Assembly: GCA_002441285.1 (NCBI GenBank)
Contig: DJVR01000039.1
Coordinates: 1 to 63,843 of the forward strand
Length of the DNA: 63,843 bases
Direction: 5' to 3'
Origin: Candidatus Atribacteria bacterium UBA6251
GTDB lineage: Bacteria; Atribacterota; Phoenicimicrobiia; Phoenicimicrobiales; Phoenicimicrobiaceae
Part shown: piece after piece, positions 8,756 through 17,863 of the stretch
Numbering within the stretch: position 1 is the stretch's first letter
Layout of the letters: every line of letters starts with the position of its first letter
The notes under the pieces: model-generated
Seen by the model: only the letters and a program-made list of their open reading frames with translations
Database searches by the model: none
Told to the model about the DNA's origin: nothing
Program-made: the position numbers and the translations under genes

Positions 8756-9877
8756 ATGACTTCTATAAAAAATAATAAAATGAAAGAGGAACAAACTATT
8801 AAATTATTAGATGGAGATTTATTTAAAATTGATACAGAAAATATGCTTGGTTTTTTAGAAAATTTTACTGAAATGATGAAGGATGCCTGGCAGTTAGGTA
8901 AAGAGTTTACCTTTTCTTCTAAACTATTATCTATAACTTCAAAAAGATTGAATAATATAGTAATTCTGGGGATGGGCGGTTCTGCAATTAGTGGAGATTT
9001 ATTAGTCAGTTATTTAGCTGATGAAATATCCCTTCCTATATCAGTAATACGTGGCTATGAGCTACCAAGATATGTGAATGAAAATTCTTTAGTTTTTGCC
9101 ATAAGTTATTCAGGAAACACTGAGGAGACTATATCAGCCCTGGAAAAGGCACAAGATGCTAAGGCTCAAATTATCGTTATATCTTCTGGAGGTAAGTTTG
9201 CACAATTATCTAAAAAGAATGATTTTCCGTTTTTGAAGATACCTACTGGCATTCAACCCCGGGCAGCTCTTCCTTATCTATTTTTCCCTTTATTGCTAAT
9301 TTTAGAGAAAATTGGCTTGATAGAAAAAAAAGATTATGAGTATGAAGAAACTTTAAATATTTTAAAAGAGTTGAACCAATACTATGGGGGGAAGATACCT
9401 TTTAAGGAAAATTATGCTAAACAAATAGCCTTGGAATTATATCAACATATACCCCTAATCTACGGTTCAGAGGGAATACTAGAAGGAATAGCAAGGCGAT
9501 GGAAGACGCAGATTAATGAGAATAGTAAATGGCCTTGTTTTTGGAGTATTTTTTCTGAGCTAAACCATAACGAGATAGTAGGTTATGAGATAGATAATCA
9601 AATAAATCAGATGATTAAAATAGTATTTTTAGAAGATAGTCAGGGATTATTACGACTGGAACAACGCCGAAAGATCACTCAACAGATTATTAAAAAAAAG
9701 GTAGCAGGATTTGTTCACTGTCGGACCAATGGCCAGGGTAAGTTAGCCAGAATGTTTTCTTTGATTTACCTGGGTGATATGGTCAGTTATTATTTAGCTA
9801 TAATTAATCAGGTTAATCCTACTACAGTGGCATGTATAGAAAATTTAAAAAAAGAATTAACTCGTAAAAAACTTTAA
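8756..9877 (+). CDS. Bifunctional phosphoglucose/phosphomannose isomerase-like SIS protein
   Basis: Predicted to interconvert glucose-6-phosphate or mannose-6-phosphate with fructose-6-phosphate, feeding nucleotide-sugar synthesis. Counting from ATG 8756, the SIS sugar-phosphate fold is marked by GMGGSAISG at 72-80 and SYSGNTEET at 117-125. The C-terminal half has WKTQINENSK and FSELNHNEIVG, as in the PGI/PMI family found in archaea and some bacteria. Length about 373 aa. The ATG at 8756 is chosen over an in-frame TTG at 8735 because GGGAGAAAG sits at the right distance. It lies among polysaccharide precursor genes. Which isomerase activity dominates is not visible. Confidence 0.8.
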   Translation: MTSIKNNKMKEEQTIKLLDGDLFKIDTENMLGFLENFTEMMKDAWQLGKEFTFSSKLLSITSKRLNNIVILGMGGSAISGDLLVSYLADEISLPISVIRGYELPRYVNENSLVFAISYSGNTEETISALEKAQDAKAQIIVISSGGKFAQLSKKNDFPFLKIPTGIQPRAALPYLFFPLLLILEKIGLIEKKDYEYEETLNILKELNQYYGGKIPFKENYAKQIALELYQHIPLIYGSEGILEGIARRWKTQINENSKWPCFWSIFSELNHNEIVGYEIDNQINQMIKIVFLEDSQGLLRLEQRRKITQQIIKKKVAGFVHCRTNGQGKLARMFSLIYLGDMVSYYLAIINQVNPTTVACIENLKKELTRKKL

Positions 9878-10210
9878 CTATCTTTTTAATTCAATCCCTG
9901 GTTAAAAAAACAAAACATACTTTGATATACAATTAACAGAAGGATAATTATAAAAATACAAAAATTTTTCTTTACGATTTTATATGGTTATATTATATTA
10001 TATTATTGGTGTGTAGTAGATAGACAAGCAGATAGATATAGATAGTAGACATAAGCAATAGATCGTTATATATAATAAATCTTTTAGACCATAATAATAC
10101 ACTTTAGAAGAGAAAAAATTACTTGAGAGAGTGGGTTAGTTTATTTTTTTTCAAAAAATATCTAATCGAGAGTAAGAAGATAGGGAAAATCTAGATAGGA
10201 GATTTTATAT
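9878..10210. other. 333-bp intergenic region, very AT-rich
   Basis: I find no gene. The middle carries simple TATAT runs (about 9985-10005) and an irregular GATA-rich stretch (about 10015-10050), both low complexity. A possible promoter is TTTACG followed 17 bases later by TATATT near 9972-10000, but the -35 match is poor. TAGGAG at 10196-10201 is the SD of the next gene. Confidence 0.4.
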
Positions 10211-11137
10211 TTGCAATATTTAGAAGTTGGAATTATTGCCTTTATAGTTACTTATATTTTAACTCCTTACCTAGAGAAGGTAGGCAAAAAACAGAATATG
10301 GTAGATATACCTAATTACCGCAAAATCCACGAAAAGGCTATTCCAAATCTTGGAGGAGTGGCTATTTTTTTTGGTTTCTTGCTTAGTTTGTTATTGGGTA
10401 GCCAGATAGATATACAAATTAAATTTTTGGTGGCTGCGGGAACCTTAATTTTATTATTAGGTATAGTAGATGATATTGTAGATCTGTCTCCGCGAAATAA
10501 ATTTTTGATTCAGATGTTACCTGCGCTGATAGTGATTATTTCCAATCAGGCTCTAATAAAAAATTTTATGGAAGGTCCTTTAAAATCTTGGGGATTGCTA
10601 AGTTACCTTATTTACCCGGTTTTAATCTTCTGGATAGTAGGGGTGACTAATTCCATTAATTTGATTGATGGATTAGATGGATTAGCTTGTGGTATATCCA
10701 TCCTTGCATTTCTCGTCTTTTTCATTCTAGGGATACCACAAGGATTACCGTCCCTCAATCTAGTCAACCTTATTCTAGCTAGCAGTATGTTAGCCTTTTT
10801 AAGGTTTAATTTTTTCCCAGCCCAAATATTCTTAGGAGATTCGGGAAGTACCTTTTCTGGTTTTATGTTAGCTTCCTCCGGTGTCCTATGGGTTTTACGA
10901 AGTGAAAATTTACTTTATATTTTTATTCCTGTGATGATTTTATTTCTTCCCATCTTTGATACCCTGTGGGCTATTTTCCGCCGTTTTAAAAATCATCAGC
11001 CTATTTTCCAGGCAGATAAACAACATCTGCACCATCGACTGCTCAATCGGGGTATATCTCATAAAAATGCAGTTTTAATTTTATGGGCAATAAGTGCTTT
11101 TTTTTGCCTTATCGCCCTTATTTTAGTTAAGATGTAA
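10211..11137 (+). CDS. Polyprenyl-phosphate GlcNAc-1-phosphate transferase, WecA/TagO-like
   Basis: An integral membrane enzyme of the MraY/WecA family. It transfers a sugar-1-phosphate (usually GlcNAc-1-P) from UDP-sugar to undecaprenyl phosphate, the first membrane step of surface glycan assembly. All family signatures are present: GIVDDIVDLSP at 84-94, LIDGLDGLA at 151-159, LGDSGS at 208-213 and HLHHRLL at 272-278, between about ten hydrophobic segments. Length 308 aa is normal. Start is TTG with TAGGAG upstream. The final codons ATG TAA come from palindrome copy 6, whose other end abuts the SD of the epimerase gene, so the two genes are probably co-transcribed across a hairpin. Confidence 0.9.
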   Translation: MQYLEVGIIAFIVTYILTPYLEKVGKKQNMVDIPNYRKIHEKAIPNLGGVAIFFGFLLSLLLGSQIDIQIKFLVAAGTLILLLGIVDDIVDLSPRNKFLIQMLPALIVIISNQALIKNFMEGPLKSWGLLSYLIYPVLIFWIVGVTNSINLIDGLDGLACGISILAFLVFFILGIPQGLPSLNLVNLILASSMLAFLRFNFFPAQIFLGDSGSTFSGFMLASSGVLWVLRSENLLYIFIPVMILFLPIFDTLWAIFRRFKNHQPIFQADKQHLHHRLLNRGISHKNAVLILWAISAFFCLIALILVKM

Positions 11138-11166
11138 AAAAAAGTGCCTGGCACTTTTTTTTACAT
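11132..11166. repeat. 35-bp palindrome, copy 6
   Basis: Central T. It contains the stop codon of the upstream membrane transferase (ATG TAA at 11132-11137) and runs straight into the GGAGGGG SD of the downstream epimerase gene. The spacer between the two genes is nearly nothing but this palindrome. Confidence 0.9.
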
Positions 11167-11177
11167 GGAGGGGCAGG

Positions 11178-12191
11178 ATGAAAGTATTAGTCAGTGGTGG
11201 AGCTGGATTTATAGGCTCTCATATTGTAGATTTACTGGTGGAGAATAATTTTCAGGTAATAGTAGTGGATAATTTATCTTCTGGGCGCGAGGAAAATATT
11301 AACTCTCAGGCTAAATTTTATAAAATAGATATTGTTAAAGAGGATAAACTAGAAGAGGTCTTTAAAAAAGAAAAGCCGAATTATATTATTCACCAGGCGG
11401 CTCAGATAAGTGTCTCTTTTTCGGTAAGAAATCCCTTATTTGATGCTAAGGTTAACATTCTAGGTTCTTTAAATCTATTAAAACAGGCTATAAAATACCA
11501 GACTAAAGGAATAGTATTTGCATCTAGTGGAGGGACTGTTTATGGAGAACCTGAATCTTTTCCCATTACAGAGGATTATCCCTTTCAACCCAATTCACCT
11601 TATGGTATCAGTAAAGTAGCAATAGAATACTATCTTAAATTTTTTCAAGCAAATTATGGCTTAGATTATATTTCTCTACGCTATGGTAATGTTTACGGTC
11701 CCCGCCAGGAAGCACAGGGAGAAGCTGGAGTAATAGCTATTTTTATTGAAAAAATGTTAAAAGGGGAGATTCCTACTATTAATGGAGATGGGGAATATAT
11801 CCGGGATTATATTTATGTGCAAGATGTTGCCCGAGCTAATTTACTCGCTTTAAAATATATGTTAAAATTATTTAAAGTTAAGCTGGAGGGAAAAACCCTG
11901 GATCAAAAGAAGGGTAACCCCAGAATTAACGGTTTTAATTTGGGAACCGGAAAAGGTACTACTGTAAATCAGCTTTTCGCTCTTTTAAAAGAGATTATTC
12001 AGTTTCCTTATTCTGCCCATTATGGACCTCCACGTCCGGGTGATTTGCGAAAAAATATTCTGGATGGTCAATTAATTAAGGAAATCTGGGGATGGCAACC
12101 TGAGGTAATTCTGCCAGTTGGATTGAAGGAAACAGTCCGCTGGTTCAATGAGAAGATAAAGAAAGAAACTAAGGAACAGATAAAAAGATAA
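11178..12191 (+). CDS. NAD-dependent sugar epimerase, GalE-like
   Basis: An extended short-chain dehydrogenase/reductase acting on nucleotide sugars, most like UDP-glucose 4-epimerase. The Rossmann motif GGAGFIGSH is at residues 7-15, and the catalytic YxxxK is Y142-K146 (PYGISK) with Ser at 116-117 completing the triad. GNVYGPRQ and RDYIYVQDVA are typical substrate-site blocks. Length 337 aa is standard. ATG 11178 is preceded by GGAGGGG immediately after the palindrome. It follows the lipid-linked sugar transferase and precedes the TagA fusion, so a role in surface glycan supply is likely. The exact sugar is unknown. Confidence 0.85.
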   Translation: MKVLVSGGAGFIGSHIVDLLVENNFQVIVVDNLSSGREENINSQAKFYKIDIVKEDKLEEVFKKEKPNYIIHQAAQISVSFSVRNPLFDAKVNILGSLNLLKQAIKYQTKGIVFASSGGTVYGEPESFPITEDYPFQPNSPYGISKVAIEYYLKFFQANYGLDYISLRYGNVYGPRQEAQGEAGVIAIFIEKMLKGEIPTINGDGEYIRDYIYVQDVARANLLALKYMLKLFKVKLEGKTLDQKKGNPRINGFNLGTGKGTTVNQLFALLKEIIQFPYSAHYGPPRPGDLRKNILDGQLIKEIWGWQPEVILPVGLKETVRWFNEKIKKETKEQIKR

Positions 12192-12390
12192 GGTAGAAAA
12201 GGAATAAAATATTTTCTGAAACTGTTAATATTTTTTTTCTTATTAATAGCCAGAAAAAGAAAATTACTTCATACTGTAGATGATAAGAATTTAATAAAAT
12301 AAAAGTTAAATTCAGAAGAATAAACCAAACCAGAAAAAGGTTAAATTAAGGTTAAAATAGTAATTTGAAAAAATACAAGAAAGGTGGATT

Positions 12391-14094
12391 ATGCAAGAAA
12401 TTGAAACACTAACTAAGCTATTAGGAATTGGAATAGGCAGTCTTTTAATCATCTTTTTAGGACAAGCAGATAAGAAAGGTAAGCTTACTAACCTTTCCCG
12501 CTTGATTTTTCAGACCTTGATTGCCCTTCTGGTGATTTATTGTGGAGTAAGAATAGAATTTTTACGGAATCCTTCTTCCTCAGGTGATTATATTTATCTA
12601 CATTACTTATCTCTTCCTTTAACCTTAATCTGGATTGTAAGCATTACTAATTCTATTAGCCAGGTAGATATATTGGGGGACATTACTCCTAATATAGTAT
12701 TAATAGCTGCGCTTACTTTTCTATTGGTTGCCCTCTTTCAAAAACAGGGATTAATCCTAGCGGAAGGTTTATCTTTATTTCTGGTTATATTTTCTTTAAT
12801 AGGTATTAAATTCTGGTCTAAAGAAAAATTTTCTAATTTTTATATGTTTTTTGGTTTTTTACTGGCAGTTATTGCTATTGTGGGAGTATCAAAAAGTACT
12901 GCTGCTCTAACCTTATTAATTCCTCTTTTGATTTTAGGAGTACCTATACTTGATTCCTCTTTTTCTATTGTTGCTACCTATACCCGTATAGAAGACTTAA
13001 AAGATTACCCTTTCCCCCTGGAGAGTAGATTGCGTCAAAAATTGCAGTCTTATGGTTTTTCCCGTCAAGGTGCAAATTTTATTATTATTTCATTTTCTAT
13101 TTATCTTAGCCTGGTGGCTCTAATAATTTCAGTATATGAAAATATTTATCTATTGATTAGTTTATTAGCGGGTGGAGTGATAATCTTTGAATTAATTAAG
13201 AGGGGAGTTCAGAACCAGGAGGTAATTATTGAAGAAGACTCTCTTACACATCGAATTAAATTATTTCAGGTAGGAATTGACAGAATAGATAATCAGATGG
13301 TGGTAAAGAAATTAAAAGAATTTTTAAGTTCTCCCCGCCAAAGACCTTATGTAGTGGTTACCCCGGATACCCTGGCTATTTTACGTGCTCGCCAAGATGT
13401 AGAATATAGTCAGATTTTAAAATCAGCAGATTTGGTTACTCCCGATGGGGCTGGAATTCTGTGGGCTACCTCTACTTTACAAAAACCTCTAATGGAAAGA
13501 GTAACTGGAATAGATATGATTAATAAATTATGCACCCTGGCAATAGAGAAAGGTTTTACTCTTTACTTGTTAGGCGCTTCACCAGGTATTGCAAAAGAAG
13601 CAGCTCAAAATCTAATTAATCGTTTTCCTGGTTTGAAAATAGTAGGGACCCATCATGGATATTTTAGATCGAAAATTGATGGTAACTCTGACTCTCTTTC
13701 TTCATATTCTCCAGAGAAAAATCAAAATCAACCTCAAGAGAAAGAAGAGAAAGATATAATTAGAGAAATTAATCAGAAACATCCGGATATATTATTAGTA
13801 GGTATGGGTGCACCCAGACAGGAAAAGTGGATAGCTTCTCATTCTAGTAATTTAAAGGTAGGTCTATGTATGGGGGTAGGGGGTAGTTTCGATGTAATTT
13901 CGGGAAGAATTCCCCGAGCACCATTATGGATGCAGGAACACGGTATGGAGTGGATTTATCGCTTAATAAAACAACCTCAGAGAATTATTCGAGTATTTAA
14001 GCTTTTTTATTTTATAGGTTTAGTCCTAGTCAATAAGGGAATTATCGGTTTACAGGATCAAGAGAGAAAAAAAGTAGTTACCATTAATAATTAG
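12391..14094 (+). CDS. Degenerate WecA-like membrane domain fused to TagA/WecG glycosyltransferase
   Basis: Two joined domains. Residues 1 to about 270 are membrane helices matching the WecA/MraY layout, but the catalytic motifs have eroded. Where the family has NLIDGLDG, this protein has SQVDILGD (after WIVSITNSI), and where HLHHRLL is expected it has LESRLRQKL. From about 285 to the end is a complete GT26 domain: VVTPDTLAIL, VTPDGAGILWA, GMGAPRQEKW and a C-terminal RIPRAPLWMQEHGMEW, as in TagA/WecG/CpsF enzymes that add the second sugar (often ManNAc) to lipid-linked GlcNAc. I infer an active transferase held at the membrane by a dead WecA paralogue, next to the active WecA-like gene. SD AAAGGTGG precedes ATG. 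Confidence 0.85.
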   Translation: MQEIETLTKLLGIGIGSLLIIFLGQADKKGKLTNLSRLIFQTLIALLVIYCGVRIEFLRNPSSSGDYIYLHYLSLPLTLIWIVSITNSISQVDILGDITPNIVLIAALTFLLVALFQKQGLILAEGLSLFLVIFSLIGIKFWSKEKFSNFYMFFGFLLAVIAIVGVSKSTAALTLLIPLLILGVPILDSSFSIVATYTRIEDLKDYPFPLESRLRQKLQSYGFSRQGANFIIISFSIYLSLVALIISVYENIYLLISLLAGGVIIFELIKRGVQNQEVIIEEDSLTHRIKLFQVGIDRIDNQMVVKKLKEFLSSPRQRPYVVVTPDTLAILRARQDVEYSQILKSADLVTPDGAGILWATSTLQKPLMERVTGIDMINKLCTLAIEKGFTLYLLGASPGIAKEAAQNLINRFPGLKIVGTHHGYFRSKIDGNSDSLSSYSPEKNQNQPQEKEEKDIIREINQKHPDILLVGMGAPRQEKWIASHSSNLKVGLCMGVGGSFDVISGRIPRAPLWMQEHGMEWIYRLIKQPQRIIRVFKLFYFIGLVLVNKGIIGLQDQERKKVVTINN

Positions 14095-14187
14095 TCTTCG
14101 CCCAATTAAATTAGTTAAACCACTATATTTCTGCATAAATAGAATAATTTTATTTTATTGTTATCCAGTAATTCTCAGGAGAGTTTA

Positions 14188-14676
14188 ATGAAAACAGTTC
14201 TTAAAGTTGTCTTGGTAGTAATAGCTTTATTGATACAATTAACTTTACTCAATTCATTTACTATTTGGGGTTTAAAGCCTGATTTAGTTTTAATTATAGT
14301 AATAACACTTGCCCTTTTAGCGGGGGCGGAGGAAGGTTCTATTTCTGGATTTTTATCTGGTCTTCTGCAAGACTTTTTTTCTTCTGGGCTATTAGGGGTA
14401 AATGCCCTAACCAAGACTTCTATTGGCTTTATCTGTGGAACTTTAAAAACCAGGATATTTCCGGAAAATATCTTCTATTTAATTCCTCTGGTTACTTTTT
14501 TAGCTTCCTTACTGCATAGCTGGATAATTTTTTTTATCTACCGTTCTTTTGGTATGGAGTATGATTTTATCTTGAAAATGAAAGAGATTTTTCTTCCCGA
14601 AGCAATTTTTAACAGTATATTATCCCCCTTTATTTTTTTATTAATTAACCGAGTCTTAGACAGATTAAAATCTTAA
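14188..14676 (+). CDS. mreD: Rod shape-determining protein MreD
   Basis: A small membrane protein of the Rod (elongation) complex, which couples MreB filaments with PBP2/RodA peptidoglycan synthesis. About five hydrophobic segments, PDLVLIIVI and GFLSGLLQDFFSSGLLG match the MreD family, where the loop after the acidic GAEEG stretch is conserved. From ATG 14188 it has 162 aa, the usual length. This start is preferred over TTG 14158 because CAGGAG lies eight bases ahead. No mreC or mreB is adjacent; an mreB homologue is at 39050. A metal ABC transporter separates mreD from mrdA and rodA. Confidence 0.8.
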   Translation: MKTVLKVVLVVIALLIQLTLLNSFTIWGLKPDLVLIIVITLALLAGAEEGSISGFLSGLLQDFFSSGLLGVNALTKTSIGFICGTLKTRIFPENIFYLIPLVTFLASLLHSWIIFFIYRSFGMEYDFILKMKEIFLPEAIFNSILSPFIFLLINRVLDRLKS

Positions 14677-14835
14677 GTTATAACTGATAATGGTTTAGTT
14701 TCTAATTATCTAAATTTGAGCCCTTGATTTCCCCTCCCATATAGATTATTTTATAAATGAGAAGAAGATATTAAGATAGTTTTTTAATTTTGAAAAAAGA
14801 AGATAAAGAAGAAAAGGAAAAAGGAGAGGAACTTG

Positions 14836-15699
14836 ATGAGGATAAGGTGGATAGGAATAATTATTTTCCTAATCATAACAATCTTCTTTTCTAATTTAAA
14901 TATAAAAACTACTAGTATAGCAAATGAGAATGAAAAAGAAGAAAAGTTAAAAATATTGGTCTCCATCCCCCCTTATGCCTATTTAGCGGAACAGGTGGGT
15001 AAAGATAGAGTAGAGGTAAAAGTAATGGTGCCAGCAAATGCTGATCCTCATACTTATGATCCTACTCCCAGTCAATTAAAGATGGTAAATGAGAGCCAAT
15101 TATTTATTTTGGTTGGTTCGGGAATCGATTTTGAAATAAGTTGGTCGGAAAAGATAAAGAAGTTAAATCCGAAGATGTGCTGGTATGATTCCTCCACAGG
15201 GATAGAAATTATAGAAAATAATCCTCATATCTGGTTATCTTTAAGGAATACCCAAAGGATAGTTGAAAATATTATGGCAGCTTTAATCCAAATTGATCCA
15301 CTTTATCAAGATTTTTATCACCAAAATGCGGAATATTTTAAGGAGAAATTAATTTATCTCGATAAGCAATTAATCCTTCAGTTAGAATCACTAAAAGAGA
15401 GAAAATTCTTAACCTACCACCCCTCCTGGATTTATCTAGCTAGAGATTATCAATTGGAACAATTAACTATTGAACAGGAAGGTAAGGAACCACATCCAAC
15501 GGCTCTAATAGAACTTATTGAAGAGGCAAAAAAATGCCAGTTATCCTTTATTTTAGGTGCTCCTCAATTTAATCTGAAAAGTGCTGAAGTTATTGCCCGT
15601 GAAGTCGGTGCGCAAATAGTGATGATTAACCCTTTAGAGCGGAATTATCTGGAAAATTTTACGCGCGTCGCTGATTTATTAAGTGGTAAGGGATTATAA
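14836..15699 (+). CDS. Metal ABC transporter substrate-binding protein, ZnuA-like
   Basis: Captures Zn2+ or Mn2+ in the periplasm and hands it to the permease encoded nearby. An N-terminal signal segment (about residues 1-25) is followed by the ZnuA/TroA fold. Candidate metal histidines sit in ADPHTYDPTPSQ, NPHIWLS and TYHPSW, with EPHPTAL nearby. The long His-rich loop of many ZnuA proteins is missing. At about 287 aa it is on the short side. ATG 14836 is used because AAGGAGAGG is correctly spaced. It heads the three-gene transporter group with the ATPase at 15869 and permease at 16775. Zn versus Mn cannot be settled by eye. Confidence 0.8.
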   Translation: MRIRWIGIIIFLIITIFFSNLNIKTTSIANENEKEEKLKILVSIPPYAYLAEQVGKDRVEVKVMVPANADPHTYDPTPSQLKMVNESQLFILVGSGIDFEISWSEKIKKLNPKMCWYDSSTGIEIIENNPHIWLSLRNTQRIVENIMAALIQIDPLYQDFYHQNAEYFKEKLIYLDKQLILQLESLKERKFLTYHPSWIYLARDYQLEQLTIEQEGKEPHPTALIELIEEAKKCQLSFILGAPQFNLKSAEVIAREVGAQIVMINPLERNYLENFTRVADLLSGKGL

Positions 15700-15868
15700 T
15701 TTTAAAAAATTTTGCCTATAATATAAATATTATAACCGGTGGTTAATGTATTAATGGAAAATATGTAATATATTGAGTGGAAGATAGAAGTCAATAAAAG
15801 AAGATAGGAAGAAATAAGTTAAAGTATCTTGGCAAATTACTTAAAAGAAGAATAAGAGAGAGAACAAG

Positions 15869-16618
15869 ATGAAAGAAGTTATTAGTTTAAAAAATGTCTG
15901 GGTTAGTTTTAATCGAGTAAACGTACTAGAAGAAATTAACCTTTCGGTAGGAGAACAGGAATTTTTAGGAATTATCGGTCCTAACGGCGGAGGAAAAACT
16001 ACCCTCTTAAAGGTAATTTTGGGTTTAGTTAAGCCAGACAGAGGAGAGGTACTAGTTTGTGGTAAAAGCCCAGAAGAAGGCAGAAAATATATCGGTTATG
16101 TTCCCCAATATCCACTTTTTGACCGAGATTTTCCTATTACTGTGGAGGAAGTAGTATTAATGGGAACATGGAAACAAAATAAATATTTTCATTCTTATGA
16201 TAAAGAAGATCAGCGAAAGGTGCAGGAAGTATTGGAGAAAGTCGAAATGGAGGGATTTAAGGATGAACAGATTGGTAGGCTTTCAGGCGGGCAACAACAA
16301 AGAATCTTTATTGCTCGAGCTCTGATCAGCGATCCCAGTATCCTCTTACTGGATGAACCTTTGTCCAGTATAGATACCCGTTTACAAACTGGATTCTATG
16401 AATTATTAACTAAATTAAAAAAGAAGAGTACTATCATTCTGGTGACCCATGATCTTACTGCTTTATCCATTTATGTAGATAAGATTGCCTGTCTTAATAA
16501 GAACCTTTTCTATCATGACTCTAAAGAGATTAAGCCTAAGGACTTAGAAGCAACCTATCGCTGTCCAATTGATTTAATTGCTCATGGGATACCCCATCGA
16601 GTCTTGAAAAAACACTAA
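15869..16618 (+). CDS. Metal ABC transporter ATP-binding protein, ZnuC-like
   Basis: The cytoplasmic ATPase of the metal importer. Walker A is GPNGGGKTT (residues 37-45), followed by the Q-loop YVPQYP, the signature LSGGQQQR, Walker B ILLLDEP and the switch His in LVTHD. Length 249 aa is typical. The 169-base gap from the substrate-binding gene has AT-rich inverted sequences but no clear terminator. A recognisable Zur or MntR box was not found. It sits between the binding protein and the permease, so the three products should form one complex. Confidence 0.9.
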   Translation: MKEVISLKNVWVSFNRVNVLEEINLSVGEQEFLGIIGPNGGGKTTLLKVILGLVKPDRGEVLVCGKSPEEGRKYIGYVPQYPLFDRDFPITVEEVVLMGTWKQNKYFHSYDKEDQRKVQEVLEKVEMEGFKDEQIGRLSGGQQQRIFIARALISDPSILLLDEPLSSIDTRLQTGFYELLTKLKKKSTIILVTHDLTALSIYVDKIACLNKNLFYHDSKEIKPKDLEATYRCPIDLIAHGIPHRVLKKH

Positions 16619-16774
16619 ACAATAGCAAAACAAAAATAGTTAAAGTCTAAAAAATAAACTATAACTACTTTTCTTGGTGGTAAATAAAATAAAAGAATTA
16701 AAAAGAAAATATAAATATTTAAGTTTAGATTCAAGATAGGAAAAGAGAAAAATAGGGTAAAGGAATAATTAACC

Positions 16775-17578
16775 TTGATCAGTGAAATATTGCATTATGA
16801 ATTTATGAGAAATGCTTTGCTGGCGGTAATTTTAGCCGGGATTGCCTGCGGAGTTATGGGGGTTTATATTGTAGTAAAGAGAATCTCTTTTATCAGTGGA
16901 GGGATTGCCCATGCCTCCTTTGGTGGTATAGGTTTGGGATATCTATTAAATATAAACCCGTTCTGGACCATTATTCCTTTTAGTATTCTTTCTGCATTAA
17001 TAGTAGGGGTAATTAGCAAACGAACCAGAATACCCGAAGATACTGCTATCGGAATAATCTGGGCCTTAGGGATGTCTCTAGGAGTGATTTGCATAGCTTT
17101 AACCCCAGGATACGTTCCCGACCTTTTTAGTTATATTTTTGGGAATATTTTAACCGTTACTTCAACTGATTTATGGATGATGTTAATCCTGGATATCCTG
17201 ATTATTAAAGTAGTATTTTTGTTTTATAAGGAGTTCTTAACCCTTTCTTTTGATGATGAATTTGCCCTGGTAAAGGGAATGCCAGCATTTAAGTTATACC
17301 TTCTCCTATTAGTCCTGGTAGCCTTAACGGTAGTAGTTTTATTGCGGGTTGTGGGCATAATTTTAGTTATTGCCCTTTTGACCATTCCTGCAGTGATTAG
17401 TAAAAAATTAGCTCGCAATCTGAAAAGAATGATGGGGATAGCTATTCTCTTGAGTATTATTTTTGGAATTACTGGTTTAGCTTTTTCTTACTACCTTAAT
17501 TTAGCTTCTGGAGCAACGATTGTGATGGTTTCAATATGCGGTTTTTTAATAGTATATTGGTATAAAAGGGATAAATAA
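16775..17578 (+). CDS. Metal ABC transporter permease, ZnuB-like
   Basis: Membrane channel of the ABC-3 family that moves Zn2+/Mn2+ inward. It has seven to eight hydrophobic segments; GVMGVYIVVKRISFISGGIA near residues 27-48 and IGIIWALGMSLG are strongly family-typical. Length 267 aa. The start is uncertain: TTG 16775 has only AAAGGA upstream, and an in-frame ATG at 16805 is possible but would trim the first segment. It completes the transporter inserted between mreD and mrdA. Confidence 0.85.
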   Translation: MISEILHYEFMRNALLAVILAGIACGVMGVYIVVKRISFISGGIAHASFGGIGLGYLLNINPFWTIIPFSILSALIVGVISKRTRIPEDTAIGIIWALGMSLGVICIALTPGYVPDLFSYIFGNILTVTSTDLWMMLILDILIIKVVFLFYKEFLTLSFDDEFALVKGMPAFKLYLLLLVLVALTVVVLLRVVGIILVIALLTIPAVISKKLARNLKRMMGIAILLSIIFGITGLAFSYYLNLASGATIVMVSICGFLIVYWYKRDK

Positions 17579-17863
17579 AATAATAATTATTTGATTAATG
17601 CAAAACTAATGAAATTTGAGCTGGATGAAAAAGATTATTAATTTGCTAGGATATAGAAGATAAATTACTAAATTGTTAATGCTATAAAATAGTAAATAAA
17701 AATAATGAAAATATAAAAATATAGATAGTTTTTTTATACCTATTTTGCTTATTTCTAAGATCATAAGGGAAAGAAGCTTAGCAGAAATATGAAGATTAAA
17801 GACCAATAAAACTATAAGACAAAGAAAGTTAAAGTAAGGAAGATTTAGAGGGCCAAAAATATT

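Noticed and set aside
9980..10060. TATAT and GATA-rich stretch as a tandem repeat or CRISPR-like array
   Set aside because: The units are irregular and too short, with no constant repeat and spacer pattern.
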